DNA of 64,000 nt from NCBI GenBank assembly GCA_039621445.1, contig CP154955.1, forward strand, positions 25,050,119 through 25,114,118, given 5' to 3'. Positions 52,032 to 63,952 of the stretch are shown piece after piece (positions within the stretch are counted from its first letter, which is position 1; every line of letters begins with the position of its first letter). Both the position numbers and the translations under genes were made by a program. This stretch comes from Euglena gracilis. Its lineage: Eukaryota; Euglenida; Euglenophyceae; Euglenales. The notes beneath the pieces were generated by a model. The model saw nothing but the letters and a program-made list of their open reading frames with translations, was not told the origin of the DNA and did no database searches.

Positions 52032-52409
52032 ATAACTTTCGGTTTATCCCCCCCACAGAGTCGAAAACCGAGGAGGGGGGGAATAATCAACTGGGTCCCC
52101 CAGTGAAGCCAGGTCTAAAGGTCGTGAACAACAGTCGGAGCACTTTTTTTTTTTTGCCAAAAACTGACTATCCCCCCCCCCAAAATGTGCCTCCCCTTCC
52201 AAAAAACTTTCACAAAAAGGTCAGAAATTGGCCATGCTTCGGAGGTCAGGTGAGCAACTTCTTTCCCGCTTCGCAGTGCACCGGTTTTTGTACACCGTCA
52301 TAACATTCCCTTCGGAAAATCCCAAAAAATTTTGGGGGTGACAATAATTCCTGTTTTCGGGCCAAAAGTTGGGGGGATATTCGACCTGGGAAAATAAACG
52401 GAAAGTTAT
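52032..52409. mobile_element. degenerate third copy of the G-run/ORF element
   Basis: Ends ATAACTTTCGGTTTAT and ATAAACGGAAAGTTAT. It shares ACAGAGTCGAAAAC near its left end with 36.97 kb, and GGGCCAAAAG and ATTCGACCTGGGAAAA near its right end with 33.8 and 37.3 kb. The small ORF was not recovered. Confidence 0.5.
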
Positions 52410-52514
52410 AGTCGCTGTCCAGTTAACACTAGTTTTATGTATACAAACGAGATCGCATGGCACACCACAACAACTGCCTTTGCGGTTTTGTAGAACGAGT
52501 GTCTTCCTCCTCAG

Positions 52515-52727
52515 GAAGCCACAAAGGACATCGCCGAGCCCACCCCTGGGTACTTGTTGCATGAGATAGTGGAGGGCACCCATCGCCCTGCTGCCGACCT
52601 CGACCTTGTGGAAAATTTGGTTGTGCAGACACTGAAGGCTCAGTCGCCCCATGTGGTTGCGAAGGGTTTGCAATTGGTGAAGGAGCTGTGCACCAAGGGA
52701 CATGAAACCTTCAACCCAGATCCCTGA
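52515..52727 (+). CDS. tepsin-like gene, ENTH exon
   Basis: A pyrimidine-rich acceptor (CTTCCTCCTCAG) opens a frame EATKDIAEPTPGYLLHEIVE, then DLVENLVVQTLKAQSPHVVA and KGLQLVKELCTKGHETF. The TPGYLLxEI start and the SPHVxxKxLQLxKxLCxKG helix are those of the ENTH domain of tepsin (AP-4 complex accessory subunit), which links AP-4 to trans-Golgi vesicles. The frame stops 70 codons in; no good GT donor was found before the stop, so the 3' boundary is uncertain. The GC content is higher than that of surrounding DNA. Confidence 0.6.
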   Translation, partial: EATKDIAEPTPGYLLHEIVEGTHRPAADLDLVENLVVQTLKAQSPHVVAKGLQLVKELCTKGHETFNPDP

Positions 52728-55180
52728 TCAACCAGTTTACTTGGACCATCAACATCTGTGAAGATTTGAAAGAAGAACAGATCAAGTGTTTGGTTGTCTT
52801 TGATTCTCAATTGATCTTTAGATCTCTTTTTTTCTCAACCTTTTCCCACACTGTGTGTTAGTGCTCCCTCATGCTCTGGATGGTAAAATTGAAGGCTCAC
52901 CCCCCCAGGTATTTGTTCAGTGAGCGTTGGTTTTGCACAGGGGGGGTCCAGACCCCCCCCTCCCCCCCTTCATACCCTCATACCCCGGGGGGGGGGGGGT
53001 CCAGGACCCCATATCCGGAACCAAAGCTTTGGACGATTTTTCAAAAATGACGTCTGCAAAAACGCTATTTTTTGGTTTTTTTAGGTCCCCCAATTTTTTT
53101 GTACAGCCCCCCCCCCCGCCCTGCGGCTGCGGAAGGGAGGGAGGACCCCCTCCCCCCACTCCCCGCTCACTCAGTAACCTGCTGTTCAGTCTTCTTGACG
53201 AAAGGGTCTCCCCAAAATGCAGTAGGGTCCAGATCGACTCCACAGAGGACCCAGGACCCACAAAACGTTGAATTTCTCTTTGCATGAATTCCATCAAGTT
53301 TTACAAACTTAAAACCAGTGCCCAGAATCGCATTTTTGGTCCGCTTTGGTTTGGGGGTTAAAAAGTCTGGTCCCACCATTGCCTGGGGGATCACCCCTCC
53401 TTGACCACACTGGGTGGGTGCCCTGGCCTTGTCCCCGTAATTGCCCCTCGCAAAAACACTTTTGGGCTTGTCTTATGGTTCCTCCCATCCACAATAATGC
53501 TCTTTTTATGGAGTTTGTGAGGGTTGCACCAAGTCTTGGTTGAAAATTTTGCAATCATTGGCAAAAAATATGATCTTCAGATGAATTGATAGATTGATTG
53601 ATTGATACCGCATTTTTTTTAAATTTTCTGCAATTCTCCGCAATTCCACCACAACCTGTTTTTTCCCTTCCATCAGTCCGCATAAACTTCAAATAAAGTG
53701 TGTACTCAGCTCCGGCCATTCTTTGAATGTTTTTCAAGGGCCGGGGGGAAACAAGCACTTTTTTTGTCGCATTTTCTTGCAGTTTGTTCAATTTTGCCAA
53801 TTTGCAAAGATTCTGGGTTTGGAATTTTTTTTTGTGTTTTTCTGTTGTTTGGGGGTTGCTTTGAATTGGTTTTGACGTGGAGAACTTTTGCGCATCGAAT
53901 CATTTTTTTTTTTATACAAGGGACCAACCTTTTTTTTTATTTTGTTTTGTTAAAAAATATGTGAATGACAGTTCAAAATTTCTACCAGCGTTGCGTTATA
54001 GTTTTTTTAGTTGCATTATATTTTGTTGGTCCCCTCCAACAAAAATGCGCACATTTTCTATATTGATTTCCCCTCATTTTTCTGCAATTTCTTTGCCAAA
54101 ATTCACCATATTTTAGATAAAAGTGCTAGTGTTTCATGTTCGGGAGATGGAAGTGCTTCCCACATTGATTCAGGGATGTGTGCTTGAGAACGCTTGAAGG
54201 AATACGAAAGCCTTTTACAACGTTGTGTCGGTGTGCTCGTTTCTGAATTAATTTATACTTGTTGTTCTTCAATGAATCTTGATCATTCAATTCATTTGTT
54301 GAAACCTTTTAATTGAATTCGGCGGGCACAGAACCTTAGGTGAGCCACTTGGGAAATTGGTTGTTGTGGACTTGCACCACTAACCTCCGGGAGGGAAAAC
54401 AATTTGGTCAGCCTCCGATGAATTAGTTTTTAAGGGGAGGAAACAGTGATTTGCGATTTGGGTCCAATGGGGAGCTACTAACAGTCCCACAGAAAAACTA
54501 TGATGCACAAGAAAACAAACGAAATGATGTTTATAAAGGACCGGAAAATTTTTTTGCAAACTTTGGGTGATTCTACCACTATCCAATTGAAAATGGAACA
54601 GAAAACAACAAAATGGACATTTCTGACAAAAATTGCACCCACCATATTTCGGAGTCAAAATTCTAACCCTAAAAATCACAAAAGTGTTGCCAAATTCAAC
54701 CCCTGGAAGATTATTTGGTCAGCCCAAATCCACCCCTCCCCCCCTCCACCCAAATTAAGCTGGCAACTGGCGTTGAAGAATGACGATGAGTGGAATGGCG
54801 GTGCATTGTCGTGCTCGTCATTGAGTGTAATTGAACCTCTGCCGTCTCTCTCTGTTTTTTTTTAATACATGTGACTGTTTGAATATAATTACAAAGCAGG
54901 ACACATTGTGAGCTGTTTTGTGTTGCATTTCATTCTTTACCCCACGCAGTTTGGAGTGGGCCATTGGACCCTCTTTGTGGTGATACTGCAAATGAGAAAG
55001 TCAGGTGTTTGCACACATCTTTTCCCAGAGCCTCATTAGAATCACAACTTTTTGCGGCAGGCTGCTGATGTCGAAACATGCCGCTTGAAGCTGTCACCCC
55101 CCCCCAACCATGCAAAAATGCTTTTCTAAAAATCCTTTTACGCACCACTAAGGGTCACCCGGTTGAGGGGCCTAACCCTC
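52728..55180. other. intron-like DNA, no exon recognised
   Basis: C/G runs at 52930-53160, AT-rich tracts 53560-54130. No coding similarity noticed. Confidence 0.4.
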
Positions 55181-55605
55181 CCCCCTAATGAGTGCACGGG
55201 TGCGCACATTTTAAAGACGAGGTTTCGGACCTCAAGGGGTGTGCATTTATTAGGGCACTGCGCATTTATTGGGGAAAAGCTCAAAATACTTACTTCCCCC
55301 CCCCATGTGGACGTCCATGGAGAGCTCATGTCGATGCAGCTCCTCTTTTTCAATTTCCCCCCTATGTTGTGACGTCAAGCTATGAATAAAGTGATTATGT
55401 GTCAAATTTGGGCTTGGATGATGGAAGTACACACAATCGTTCAGAACTGTCTGAAGGACAGTTCTGAGAATTGCGTGTGCTTTTCTAGATGTTTCAGTGA
55501 TGTCTCTTTTTGGGGGAGTGCGCATTTTTTTTTCCCATTGGGGGGTGCACACTTATTAGGGCACTGCGCATAATTAGGGCGCTGCGCACTTATTGGGGGG
55601 GTTTA
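55181..55605. repeat. GCGCA-TTATTGGGG repeats
   Basis: TTATTAGGGCACTGCGCA and TTATTGGGG units occur in two clusters (55200-55280 and 55510-55605), separated by AT-rich DNA containing the palindromic CAGAACTGTC-GACAGTTCTG (about 55442-55468). Confidence 0.6.
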
Positions 55606-56212
55606 CCCAGGTGCCCCTGGTGAGGGGTCCTGTGCTGGGGGGGACCTCCCAGATAAAAAGAGGCCTGGAATACAGGTGTGCAAAAAGAAATTGATTCCAA
55701 GACGGGTGTCTTTTGCCGGTGTTCTTGGCAACTAGGGGCCACCTGGCGCCTCCTGCCATTGGTAGTTTTTTTTTTGTGGAAGGGTTTGAGATATGCTGCC
55801 CTCCGACAGAATAGCAGAATCCCCGGGCTGAATTTCAAGGCCAGATCCAACACCCCCCCGGGGGGGGGGAGGAGGTCGTTTGGTCAAAGGTGCCTGGGCA
55901 CTCGCTCAAGACACTCCAGCGTTAACGACGCAGGAAGGCATGAAAATGGTCATTTTTGGCCTGCTTTTGTTCCAATGGCAGGTGGGCACGACCCCGGGGG
56001 GGGGGGTAGGGTGATGCCCCAGGAGGCACTCCAGGACACTCCAGGGCAACCCCCTTCCCTCCTGGGTCGGTCACATTCAGCCTGAATTTAAAAGTTGGAG
56101 AACGGCAGGTAATTTTTTTTAAATCGGGTGGAATTTCTGTTGTGTGGCGAAATTTGAAATTAATTCATGTCTATGTTAACATGTACCTACGCGTATGTGT
56201 ATATGAAACATA

Positions 56213-56913
56213 CACTCAGTTACGAAAGTCTTCATACCCCTGGCGTGTCAAAAGTCTTCATACCCCCCACTTTTTTCAAAATTTTGCGGACAAGGTTGCG
56301 AAAGATTTCTGTTCACCACCGCACTTCCCAAGCAGAGGAAGTGTGTGCGCAGCATGCGTCCTGCAGCACACACGCCATCACGAAGGCAGGATTTGGGGGC
56401 AAGCCAGCACCTTTCTTCCAGGTCTGCACCTTTTTCCAGCCTGTCCGCGGATCCGCCACGGGGGTTCTTAAGAAAATCCCTGTTCCCCTCCCCTCCCCTC
56501 CCTCCCCTCCGCTCATCCCCAAAGCGGGAATGCAAGTGTGTTGCTCCATCGTTTTCCATTATGTTTTGCATCGCACCCTTTGTTTCGATGAATAATTGTA
56601 TTAATGAGCTGTGATCAATCACCCGCCACACCTTTGCTGCTGGCTTTGTTATGACAAACCGCTGGAAAATGCATACCTTGTGGCTGCTGTTCTGCTTCTC
56701 AGACCGAGCATAACACAGCAGCCAGCAACTCAAATCCTGCCTTCGTGATGGCGTGTGTGCTGCAGGACGCATGCTGCGCACACACTTCCTCTGCTTGGGA
56801 AGTGCGGTGGTGAACAGAAATCTTTCGCAACCTTGTCCGCAAAATTTTGAAAAAAGTGGGGGGTATGAAGACTTTTGACACGCCAGGGGTATGAAGACTT
56901 TCGTAACTGAGTG
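56213..56913. mobile_element. 701-bp Tc1/mariner-type MITE
   Basis: 182-bp inverted arms (56213-56394 and 56732-56913) beginning CACTCAGTTACGAAAGTCTT. TA dinucleotides flank both ends. TA targets and CAGT-AAAGT-TTCATACCCC ends are typical of Tc1/mariner elements. The 337-bp interior has no transposase frame. The arms look identical, so it is young. Confidence 0.85.
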
Positions 56914-57329
56914 TATAAGTTACATATCTGTATGTTCATATGTGTACGCACACATAAATGTGCTGTCTTCAGGGATTTGGGCAGCGAGTGCATCAATCTC
57001 ATTTGGAACCAAAGGTGGCAGCCATGGCTTGGCATCCGTATTGGACCACTTGTTGGAGGATTTTCTTGAAATTCAGAGTACGGAAGCGTTTTTGATGTTA
57101 GAGTTTAGGGTCAAGTTCAGGGTTAGGTTTGGGGGGGGGTTAGGTTACGGTTATTGTCATCAGGGTTAGGGGATTCCGGCTTTGAATTTGGCCTAAATCT
57201 GGGAGAATGCTAGGCTCAAAGTAAGGTAAGACTGACTCAAAGTAAGACTGCCCTAAAACAGAATCCTGACCCCAACCCTCCTCCTAGAAATTCATCTGAA
57301 TTTTACCCAAAACAGTAATCTGACCCCCA

Positions 57330-57540
57330 AAAATGTTAAATGAAGTCATCGATATCTAATGTGCAGAAGTTTGCTGGGTGTTGTTTTGTATTGGCACAGA
57401 CAGCGTGCAATGTGAGTGCCTTCTCAGTGGTCCACAGCATTTTCAAACAAAGCTCCTGGAGCCTGCCAGGCCTTGAACCTCACATGTTGCTGACACGGTC
57501 CAGCAACGTAGAGCAGCGCCGTCGCGCATCGTCGGGTACG
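57330..57540 (+). other. possible hAT C-terminal relic
   Basis: A frame with ACNVSAFSVVHSIF and a following Leu-rich region faintly matches the CERxWSxFSxIHS block of some hAT transposases. The match is weak and no other hAT motif is adjacent. Confidence 0.2.
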
Positions 57541-57765
57541 GGATGACAGAGGGCAAATCCCCACCACGTATGCCCACTTTTTTTTGGCCCCAGCGTCCAT
57601 CCTGAGCTGATGACTGGGCATCAATGCAACCCTCCCCCCCCCACCAGCTCCTTTTTCCGCCAACCCCCCAGCCAACCTCCCTTCCAGCCCAGAGGGGGTG
57701 GGCAGGGCCAAACCTCCCTGACCCTGACTTGCTGCCGCCACGCTGCGCCGCCTCCCGTCCCCTCA

Positions 57766-57990
57766 GCCGCTGCGGTGAGCCTCACCAGCAGCGCGGGCCT
57801 GCTCGGGGGCCTCCTGCAGGCCGGCAGCCTCCTGGCGCGCACGTACACCAGCGCCGTGCTCGGGGAGGCCGTGGCGGACTACGTCCGGGCAGCACCGCCC
57901 GGCCCGCCACCTCCAGCGCCCCACATGATGAAACGGACCCGAACCCTGGTGGTCTTGACACACAGCATGGGGGAGGACCACCACAACTAA
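57766..57990 (+). other. GC-rich exon candidate
   Basis: A CCCCTCAG acceptor-like site precedes a frame reading AAAVSLTSSAGLLGGLLQAG, then SLLARTYTSAVLGEAVADYV, and a stop at 57988. Composition is strongly GC-rich compared with its surroundings. It lies between exons of the tepsin-like gene but I cannot place it in that protein. Confidence 0.3.
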
Positions 57991-58504
57991 CAACTAACGA
58001 CTGACAGACTGACGGAATGTATTTTGAGGTGGCTGTTTAATCCCCCCCCGGGGGCATGCTATGGGCAGACAGGGGGGTAGGGGGCATTTTCGACCCACCC
58101 CCACCCCTTGGTCGGGTGGTGCTGTGCCCCCCCCCCCCGGCAGTAGGTGCCGGGGCCTGAAAATGGCATTTTTGAGAGAAATTTGGCTTGGTCAGCAGGC
58201 ACCGGGGTCCAGAACCAACCCCCCCGGTGCAGGGGTGTACGGGGGGGGGGGCATGGACAGTCACCCCATATCACAAGGCATCCCCTCCCCCGGGGGTTGG
58301 TAAAAAGAAGCCTGGCCTGCCCTGCGAAGGCACTCGGTTGCTGAAGGCCGAAAACCTGAATGGGTCCATTTTTGGCCTGATTTTGGCCCATGAATCCTCA
58401 AAATAATTCCCAAGTGTCCCTGACATATTCGCTTCCTTGTCTCCCAAAAAATTAGTTCATTTTTTTGGCAGATGGAATTTATTTTTCGACGAGTCATGGC
58501 ACAA

Positions 58505-58620
58505 AGTGAAGCCCCCTTACCACCCCCTTACCCCTTACCCCCCCTTACCCACCCCTTACCCACCCCTTACGCACCCCTTATACACCCCTTACCCACCCCT
58601 TACCCACCTCTTACCCCAAG
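58505..58620. repeat. CCCCTTACCCAC tandem repeat
   Basis: About nine units of roughly 12 bp. A shorter relative (CCCCTTACCC) lies at 59145-59200. Confidence 0.8.
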
Positions 58621-59369
58621 TCATGTGGGACAAAAATGTTTCGGATGCATCATTTTGATGGAAAGTAGCGGGACCCATTGAACTGCTCCATTGCCCGGGG
58701 GGGGGGGGGGCGGGAGCTCCCGCCCCCCCTCCCCGGACCCCCCCGGCAAAAAAATAAACCTCATCCTCGTCTCTGGTCGATTTTGAGGGCAAAGAGCAGA
58801 ACCTATTCAACGAAATGCACGGCACAAGGATGGGTGTGAAACGTCACAACCAGGCGGAGGTTTTTTGTGAGGGTGGTGAGGGTGATTGTTTTATCAATCC
58901 AGGCACCAGGGACGGCTGTCGTGTGGCGAAGAGGGGAAGATATGTGTCTACTCATCACCGTCGCCGTCACCAATAGTTCCAATAACTCAGAATACGCACC
59001 AAAATATTGCAATACATAACCAAACAACACATCAGTGTTCACTGCCATTGTGGGAAAACTGCAAAGGTGCCATAAGAAAGTGCAATCCATCCTGTTTTGT
59101 CAACCAACATAATCAACAACATCCCCATACACTTCCTCCTCACCCCCCTTACCCCCCTTACCCACCCCTTACCCCCCCTTACCCCCCTACCCCCCCCCTT
59201 ATTTACTTACTTACTTACACTCAATTCTTGAGGACGTGTTCTTGGCAGCTGCACAAGCTGCCTTGTTTCCTGCTTGGGGTATGAGGCTATTCTGCATTTT
59301 GGAAGGGATTTTGTGTCCCTGAACCACCACCAAACTCCTTGATATTCAATCAAAGCAGAACCCCCTTAC

Positions 59370-59760
59370 ATGTATGTGTGTGTGTGTGTGTTCGTATACA
59401 CCATTGGTGTTGGATTTAGGTTGGACTTTAAGGCTTTGAATTGTGTATATTGGGTGGGGAGGGATGGTACCGCCCCCCCAAAGCCACCACTGACCAACTG
59501 GTTGACATTTGGTTTGTTCTTTTTTTCCCGCCCACCTTTGTTCATGCCTTTGCCTTCTCTGGGTTTGCTGTCCGAGGCCATCCTAACCACTCCAGCTGAA
59601 CAGCGACCCCACAACCGGTCTCCTGTCTCTTTATCCCCTCCAACGCCACTGGGCTATTGCCCAGACCATTGCTGGACCTTTGCAATGTGTGTGTGTGTGT
59701 GTGTGTGTGTGTTGTTTGTTGTGTGTGTGTGTGTGTGTGTGTGTTGTGTCTGTGTATTTG
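59370..59760. repeat. (TG)n microsatellites
   Basis: (TG)n at 59375-59392 and 59685-59750; no gene between them recognised. Confidence 0.85.
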
Positions 59761-60199
59761 AGGATGATTTTTGAATCAGATCTCTGAACATTTTGAAACT
59801 ACACCGGCATTGCAGCATGCACTGCCATGCTCAAAACAGGATACCGTGGCCCAGTTGTTAACATCAACGAGGCATCATACCAACTTTGTGATCATACAAC
59901 ATTGAGGTTTTTTCCCCCATATTTTGAGCTCTTGGTCGATTGAGACCTTTTTTCTTTTCGCATTTTTTTTTTGAATCCCTCCGCTGCTCATGATGGAGAA
60001 AAGCCCAACTCACCCCTCAAAGATAAAAAAATAGGAGCCCCGGCTGGGGGCTGAGCGGAGTATTTTTTCGTGACCCATGGGGGTGGGTACCGGCCCTGTC
60101 CGATGGGCAGGGGAGGGGTGGGGCTGAGTGGGCAGCAGAGGGGAGGTTGTCGGTTATTTTTGGTGCAAAAGCGCCGTAAAATTTTTGGACCCAAAGTTT

Positions 60200-60345
60200 T
60201 ATCCCCCCCCCCCCAGGGCTTCACGGGATCCGGGGGGTCGACCCCCCCCCCCCCCCCCATGCTGGTGGTAGGGTGGTGGGGTGGGGGTCCAACCCCCCCT
60301 CTCCCCCATGCTGGTGGTAGCAACCCCCCCACCAGGCCTTCCCAT
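60200..60345. repeat. C-run + CATGCTGGTGGTAG duplication
   Basis: C-run followed by CATGCTGGTGGTAG occurs twice, with CCAACCCCCC-type linkers. G/C runs dominate. Confidence 0.6.
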
Positions 60346-60483
60346 ATTTCCGGGTGCGCCGATTTTAAGGCCAAAATTTTCCTTCGGCGCCGAAGGAATT
60401 TTCTTTGAGTGGGTGCCATGGCGGGTGGGGAGGCGTCTGACCCTCCCCCACCAGGCCTTCCCGTACAGCCCTGACCCCCCCCC

Positions 60484-60551
60484 CCCGCCTGTGGATGCCT
60501 GAAGTTTGCCTGCAGGGCCCTGCAGGCAAACTTCAGTCATCCGCAGGCGGG
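60484..60551. repeat. 38-bp perfect palindrome in a longer hairpin
   Basis: 60499-60536 (CTGAAGTTTGCCTGCAGGG and its exact inverse) is a perfect palindrome. Flanking CCCGCCTGTGGATG / CATCCGCAGGCGGG extend it to 68 bp. Confidence 0.85.
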
Positions 60552-61325
60552 AGGGGTGGGTTCCTCTCTGAGCGATGGGGGATCATTCAAAATAAGAGCA
60601 TTGCCCACCGGGTTTTTTTTTGTGTTCTGGAGGATCAATGGTTTGCCTATGCCCTCCTGTGTTGGTGGATGAGGAGTTGACGCCAACCGAGGCTCCTCGA
60701 GGTATTTGTGGCCCTTGATCCCAAAATTGTTCTTTTGGATCGACCAATAACAATGCACAACCTTCATTTTCTCGTGTGTTTTCCAAGCGTGGGACGTTCT
60801 GGCTGCCTTTTCATTGGAGTTGGCGGGGGGTGGGGGTTGTTTTTTTTCATTGGAGTTAAAGAGATTGAAGCCAGACTGCAGTAACAATTGCACCTCATTG
60901 GTGAAAATTTCGATGCCCGAAGCAAGCAAATGTGACCAATTGTATGTCTGGTGCAGGGTCCTCGGGTTATGCAGCCGGGTTGTGAATTGCTCGCTCCATT
61001 CCACAGACGTACGAGCTGTGCCACAGCCTTTACACCCAAGCCCTGGTTTCTCTGTACATTTTTGAGAAACCATCAATTATCATCAATAAATTGTCATGAC
61101 AAACAAAAAACATCGCACTCTTTTTATTGATTTTGGTTTTGTTTGTATGGACAGGATCAAGTGCATTGTCAGAGAGTGTTGGTTAGTGTGTCCAGGAGAA
61201 AGTCCAAGTGCCTTTCTTCCTTTCCAGCAGCTGTGCTTGAGAATTATGAAACAACGATTTTTTGCGGTCATATCTTTTTTTAAAAAAACCACGATTCCTT
61301 TTTGCACTGAGCCAATCTGGAGCAG

Positions 61326-61479
61326 GCCCAGCGGAAGAAGCCCGCGCATGCTGCCCAGCAGTTCCCATTCATCGGCACGCCGGCGGCGGTGTTTGCCTTC
61401 CGCGATGCCCCACTCCGCTGGGCCGACGACGCGGCAACGCGGCGGCTGCAGCGGGCCGTGTGGCGGGTGGTGGCCGGCG
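61326..61479 (+). CDS. tepsin-like gene, second ENTH exon (tentative)
   Basis: Bounded by GAGCAG (acceptor) and GCG|GTGAGT (strong donor). Reads AQRKKPAHAAQQFPFIGTPA, then DDAATRRLQRAVWRVVAG. Strong GC bias and clean splice sites support a real exon. The 'QQF-x-F-x-G-x-P ... A..RRLxxAV' layout fits the last helices of a tepsin ENTH domain, but the similarity is weak. Confidence 0.5.
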
Positions 61480-62653
61480 GTGAGTTGCAGCCCTCCTGGT
61501 GTGAGCCGGAGGCTGCCACAGTGCCAGTCGCCACTGGTTCATTGAACCCCAGTTGAAAATAAACTACTCAGGTCATCGTTCCAGGTCATTTCATAAGTTG
61601 GAAGGCCCATGGGGTGGGGGACAGTCAGCCAGCAGTTTTTTCCCCCAGCCAGTGGCTCCCAGGTGGGCTGAGGGGGCCCCCAGTGGGTCCACTGGAATAA
61701 AAGCGCCAGCTGGATCCTCCTGAACCCCCATCCCCCCACCAGTCTATTGTTTAAGGGTTCGCAGTGGGAGGGGGGGACTGCAGCTAGCCCAAATTTGGCC
61801 AACAGAAGTTCTAGCTAGTGAAAAAAAAATTCCCGTGACCAGCGCGAAGCGCCGAATTTTTTTGGATCTCCAGAACTGGCCAAAAATGCCCATTTTTTGG
61901 CCGGTTTTGGGCTTTTTTTTGGAACAAATTCAGTCAAAAAAAATGCATTAAAAACTTCATTTCCACCTCGGCACACAGCGCCGGAGGAACTATTTTTTCA
62001 AGTCGGGGGGACCCCGTACAGGGTTTTTTTTTTTTGAGTCTTGGACCCCAGGGGGGGGGCAGGGTGGGTCCGGTTGAGCCCCCCCCCCCCTGGGGGGGTC
62101 CCCCCAGAGGGGGTGGGATATACTTCTCGGCGCCAAAGGCAAAATTTTTTGAAAAATGTGCTATTTTTAGCATTTCACAATTTTTTGTCCTTTTCGGGGA
62201 AAAGTGGGTTGGGTCCCCCCCCCCCCCCGGGGGGGGGGGTGGGTGGGGGTCTTAAACAACCGCCGACCCCGGACCCCCCTCCCAGGGGGGGGGGTCAAGC
62301 TAGTCCACTTTTTCCAGTGTCTAGCAAAATGGTTGGCCAGTGGACCGCCCCTGGGTCCTTAAGCAATAGAAACGTGCAGCACAAAAAATCAAAAACCTGA
62401 CTTGCAAGTTGGGCCGCCGAAGGCGAAGGGGGCGGTCCAGTCAGTGCCTTCCCTCCCACCACCTTTTTCCCAGCCAGGCAGCTGGACTCCCCTGGGGTCC
62501 ACAAGAAATCCCCTGTATGGGAACCCGCCACCCCTTCCTGTCATTCTCAAGCCAGCCACACTAAGCCAAAATCTCCTTCCGCTCCAAAGGCGCCGAAAGG
62601 ATATGTTTTGGGACGTTGCCACGGTGGGCAGGGGTCCCCACCCCGAACCCCCG

Positions 62654-62870
62654 CCCCCTGCAGGAAGGCGCAGGGCTGCCGCCCCAGGGGGCCCTGTGCC
62701 GCCTGACGGAGTGGCCCCTCAACCCTGCCTCCTCACTCGGGCATCGCACTGTTTGTCCATCGAGAATGGAAACCGGGCTCCGAATTCAGGGTCAGAGGTT
62801 CTGTTACCAAATGTTGACCGCTGTCTGGCAGCGCTGGGGGATGCCGATCCCCGGGCGACATCTGTGAAAG
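62654..62870 (+). other. possible exon, unassigned
   Basis: A CCCCCTGCAG acceptor-like site and a GC-rich open frame (EGAGLPPQGALCRLTEWPLN ... GRHL, stop at about 62867) lie just upstream of the VHS-like exons. I cannot align it with tepsin. Confidence 0.25.
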
Positions 62871-62953
62871 GAACGGCGGCCCAGGACAGGGGGTTCCTGC
62901 CGGGTTGCCAAGTGCACTTCCCCCCCTCCCCCCTTCCCCCTCCCTTCCCACAG

Positions 62954-62994
62954 GTGTGAGCTGCAGGCGTTCGCCCAAGCCTTCCACAGCGCAG
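62954..62994 (+). CDS. tepsin-like gene, VHS-like domain exon a
   Basis: 41-nt exon after CTTCCCACAG, reading CELQAFAQAFHSA and ending in phase 1 before GTCTCC. The next exon restores a Gly codon and continues the same domain. ELQAF is the first helix of the tepsin VHS-like domain. Confidence 0.6.
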
Positions 62995-63086
62995 GTCTCC
63001 CCCAGCGCTGTGCAGGGGCCATTGTGTCACGGGGGGACGGCGGGGGCCCTCCTTCCTCTGCTGTGATGCCACTGCGCCGACCCCAG

Positions 63087-63157
63087 GAGAGAGCGAGGCG
63101 GTGGGGGCCATCCTCAACGACCTGTTGGAGTACCCCCAGCCATGGCAGCTGCAGCTG
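63087..63157 (+). CDS. tepsin-like gene, VHS-like domain exon b
   Basis: Starts after CGACCCCAG, reads (G)ESEAVGAILNDLLEYPQ, then PWQLQL, and ends in phase 0 before GTGTGC. Joining to the next exon gives PWQLQL-KALRVIAWVLQ, the W-x-x-[QR]-x-KALxVxExxL pattern of the domain. Phase agreement on both sides strongly supports the exon. Confidence 0.65.
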
Positions 63158-63796
63158 GTGTGCGTTGAGGTTGGCCCCGTGGCAGTGAATGGTGAATGAT
63201 TGAAGCAGGCGGGAAACAGCCTCGTCGGTTTGGTTACCTGACATCCTGTTGGGCAGCGCTTATGTATCTTTTGCAACGCGGTGATGGTCAATGCTTTTGA
63301 GGTTTCTCAAGGATCTCTACAGCCCATTTACATTTTCTGCAGCCTCATTTTTGACCCACCATATCCCCACCATTCCTGCTTAAAAAAACCCTGCTGGGGT
63401 GGTAAGTCTGGAGCTAGGTGTCGATAATGCTGAAGATGAATTTCCCACCAGGTCAAGCAGATATGCGCACAAACACATGCATGGATCAACCAACTTGGCG
63501 CTCGTGCGTATGTGTATTCCTGCATCCATGTGCTTTCGTGCAACCCCCCCTGGGGGGGGGCAGGCTGTTTTTTTTTTAGGATCACCGATTGGGGTTTTCC
63601 TCAAACCTCGCCTGAGAGAAGATCCCAGCCAACCCCCCCCCCCCTCCCCCTGGAGGGGGAAGTGACTGGCTGGATCTCCCCTCCAAATAGTGTCTGACTG
63701 GTTTTTGGACCCCCTCCCACAAATTAGTAAAACATCACATGCCTCGTGCACCGCATGATGGTGTGTGCATGCTTCAACCACCTGCCCATCCCGTAG

Positions 63797-63896
63797 AAAG
63801 CACTGCGAGTGATTGCGTGGGTGTTGCAGTACGGGACGGCGGAGCAGAGGACCGGGCTGGCAGCATTTTACTGCGCACGAACTGGCCGAGCCACCT
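63797..63896 (+). CDS. tepsin-like gene, VHS-like domain exon c
   Basis: Acceptor CATCCCGTAG. Reads KALRVIAWVLQYGTAEQRTG, then LAAFYCART. The 3' end is uncertain: the GT sites at 63897 and 63907 do not give the phase needed by the next exon. Alone, RVIAWVLQYGTAEQR also resembles a Pumilio repeat (PUM3/Puf6), which I considered and set aside. Confidence 0.55.
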
Positions 63897-63952
63897 GTGT
63901 CCCCACGTAGCCCCGCTTGGGAATTGATGGGTCGGCGGTGGTGGATTTGCAG

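Noticed and set aside
56248-56781. 177-codon minus-strand frame
   Set aside because: It reads through the inverted arms of the MITE, so it is non-coding.
57120-57175. telomere-like GGGTTAGG words
   Set aside because: Only a few degenerate copies in a G-rich stretch; no array.
63797-63896. Pumilio/PUM3 repeat
   Set aside because: RVIAWVLQYGTAEQR resembles one, but phase-compatible joining to the upstream exon (PWQLQL-KALRV) fits the tepsin VHS-like domain better.
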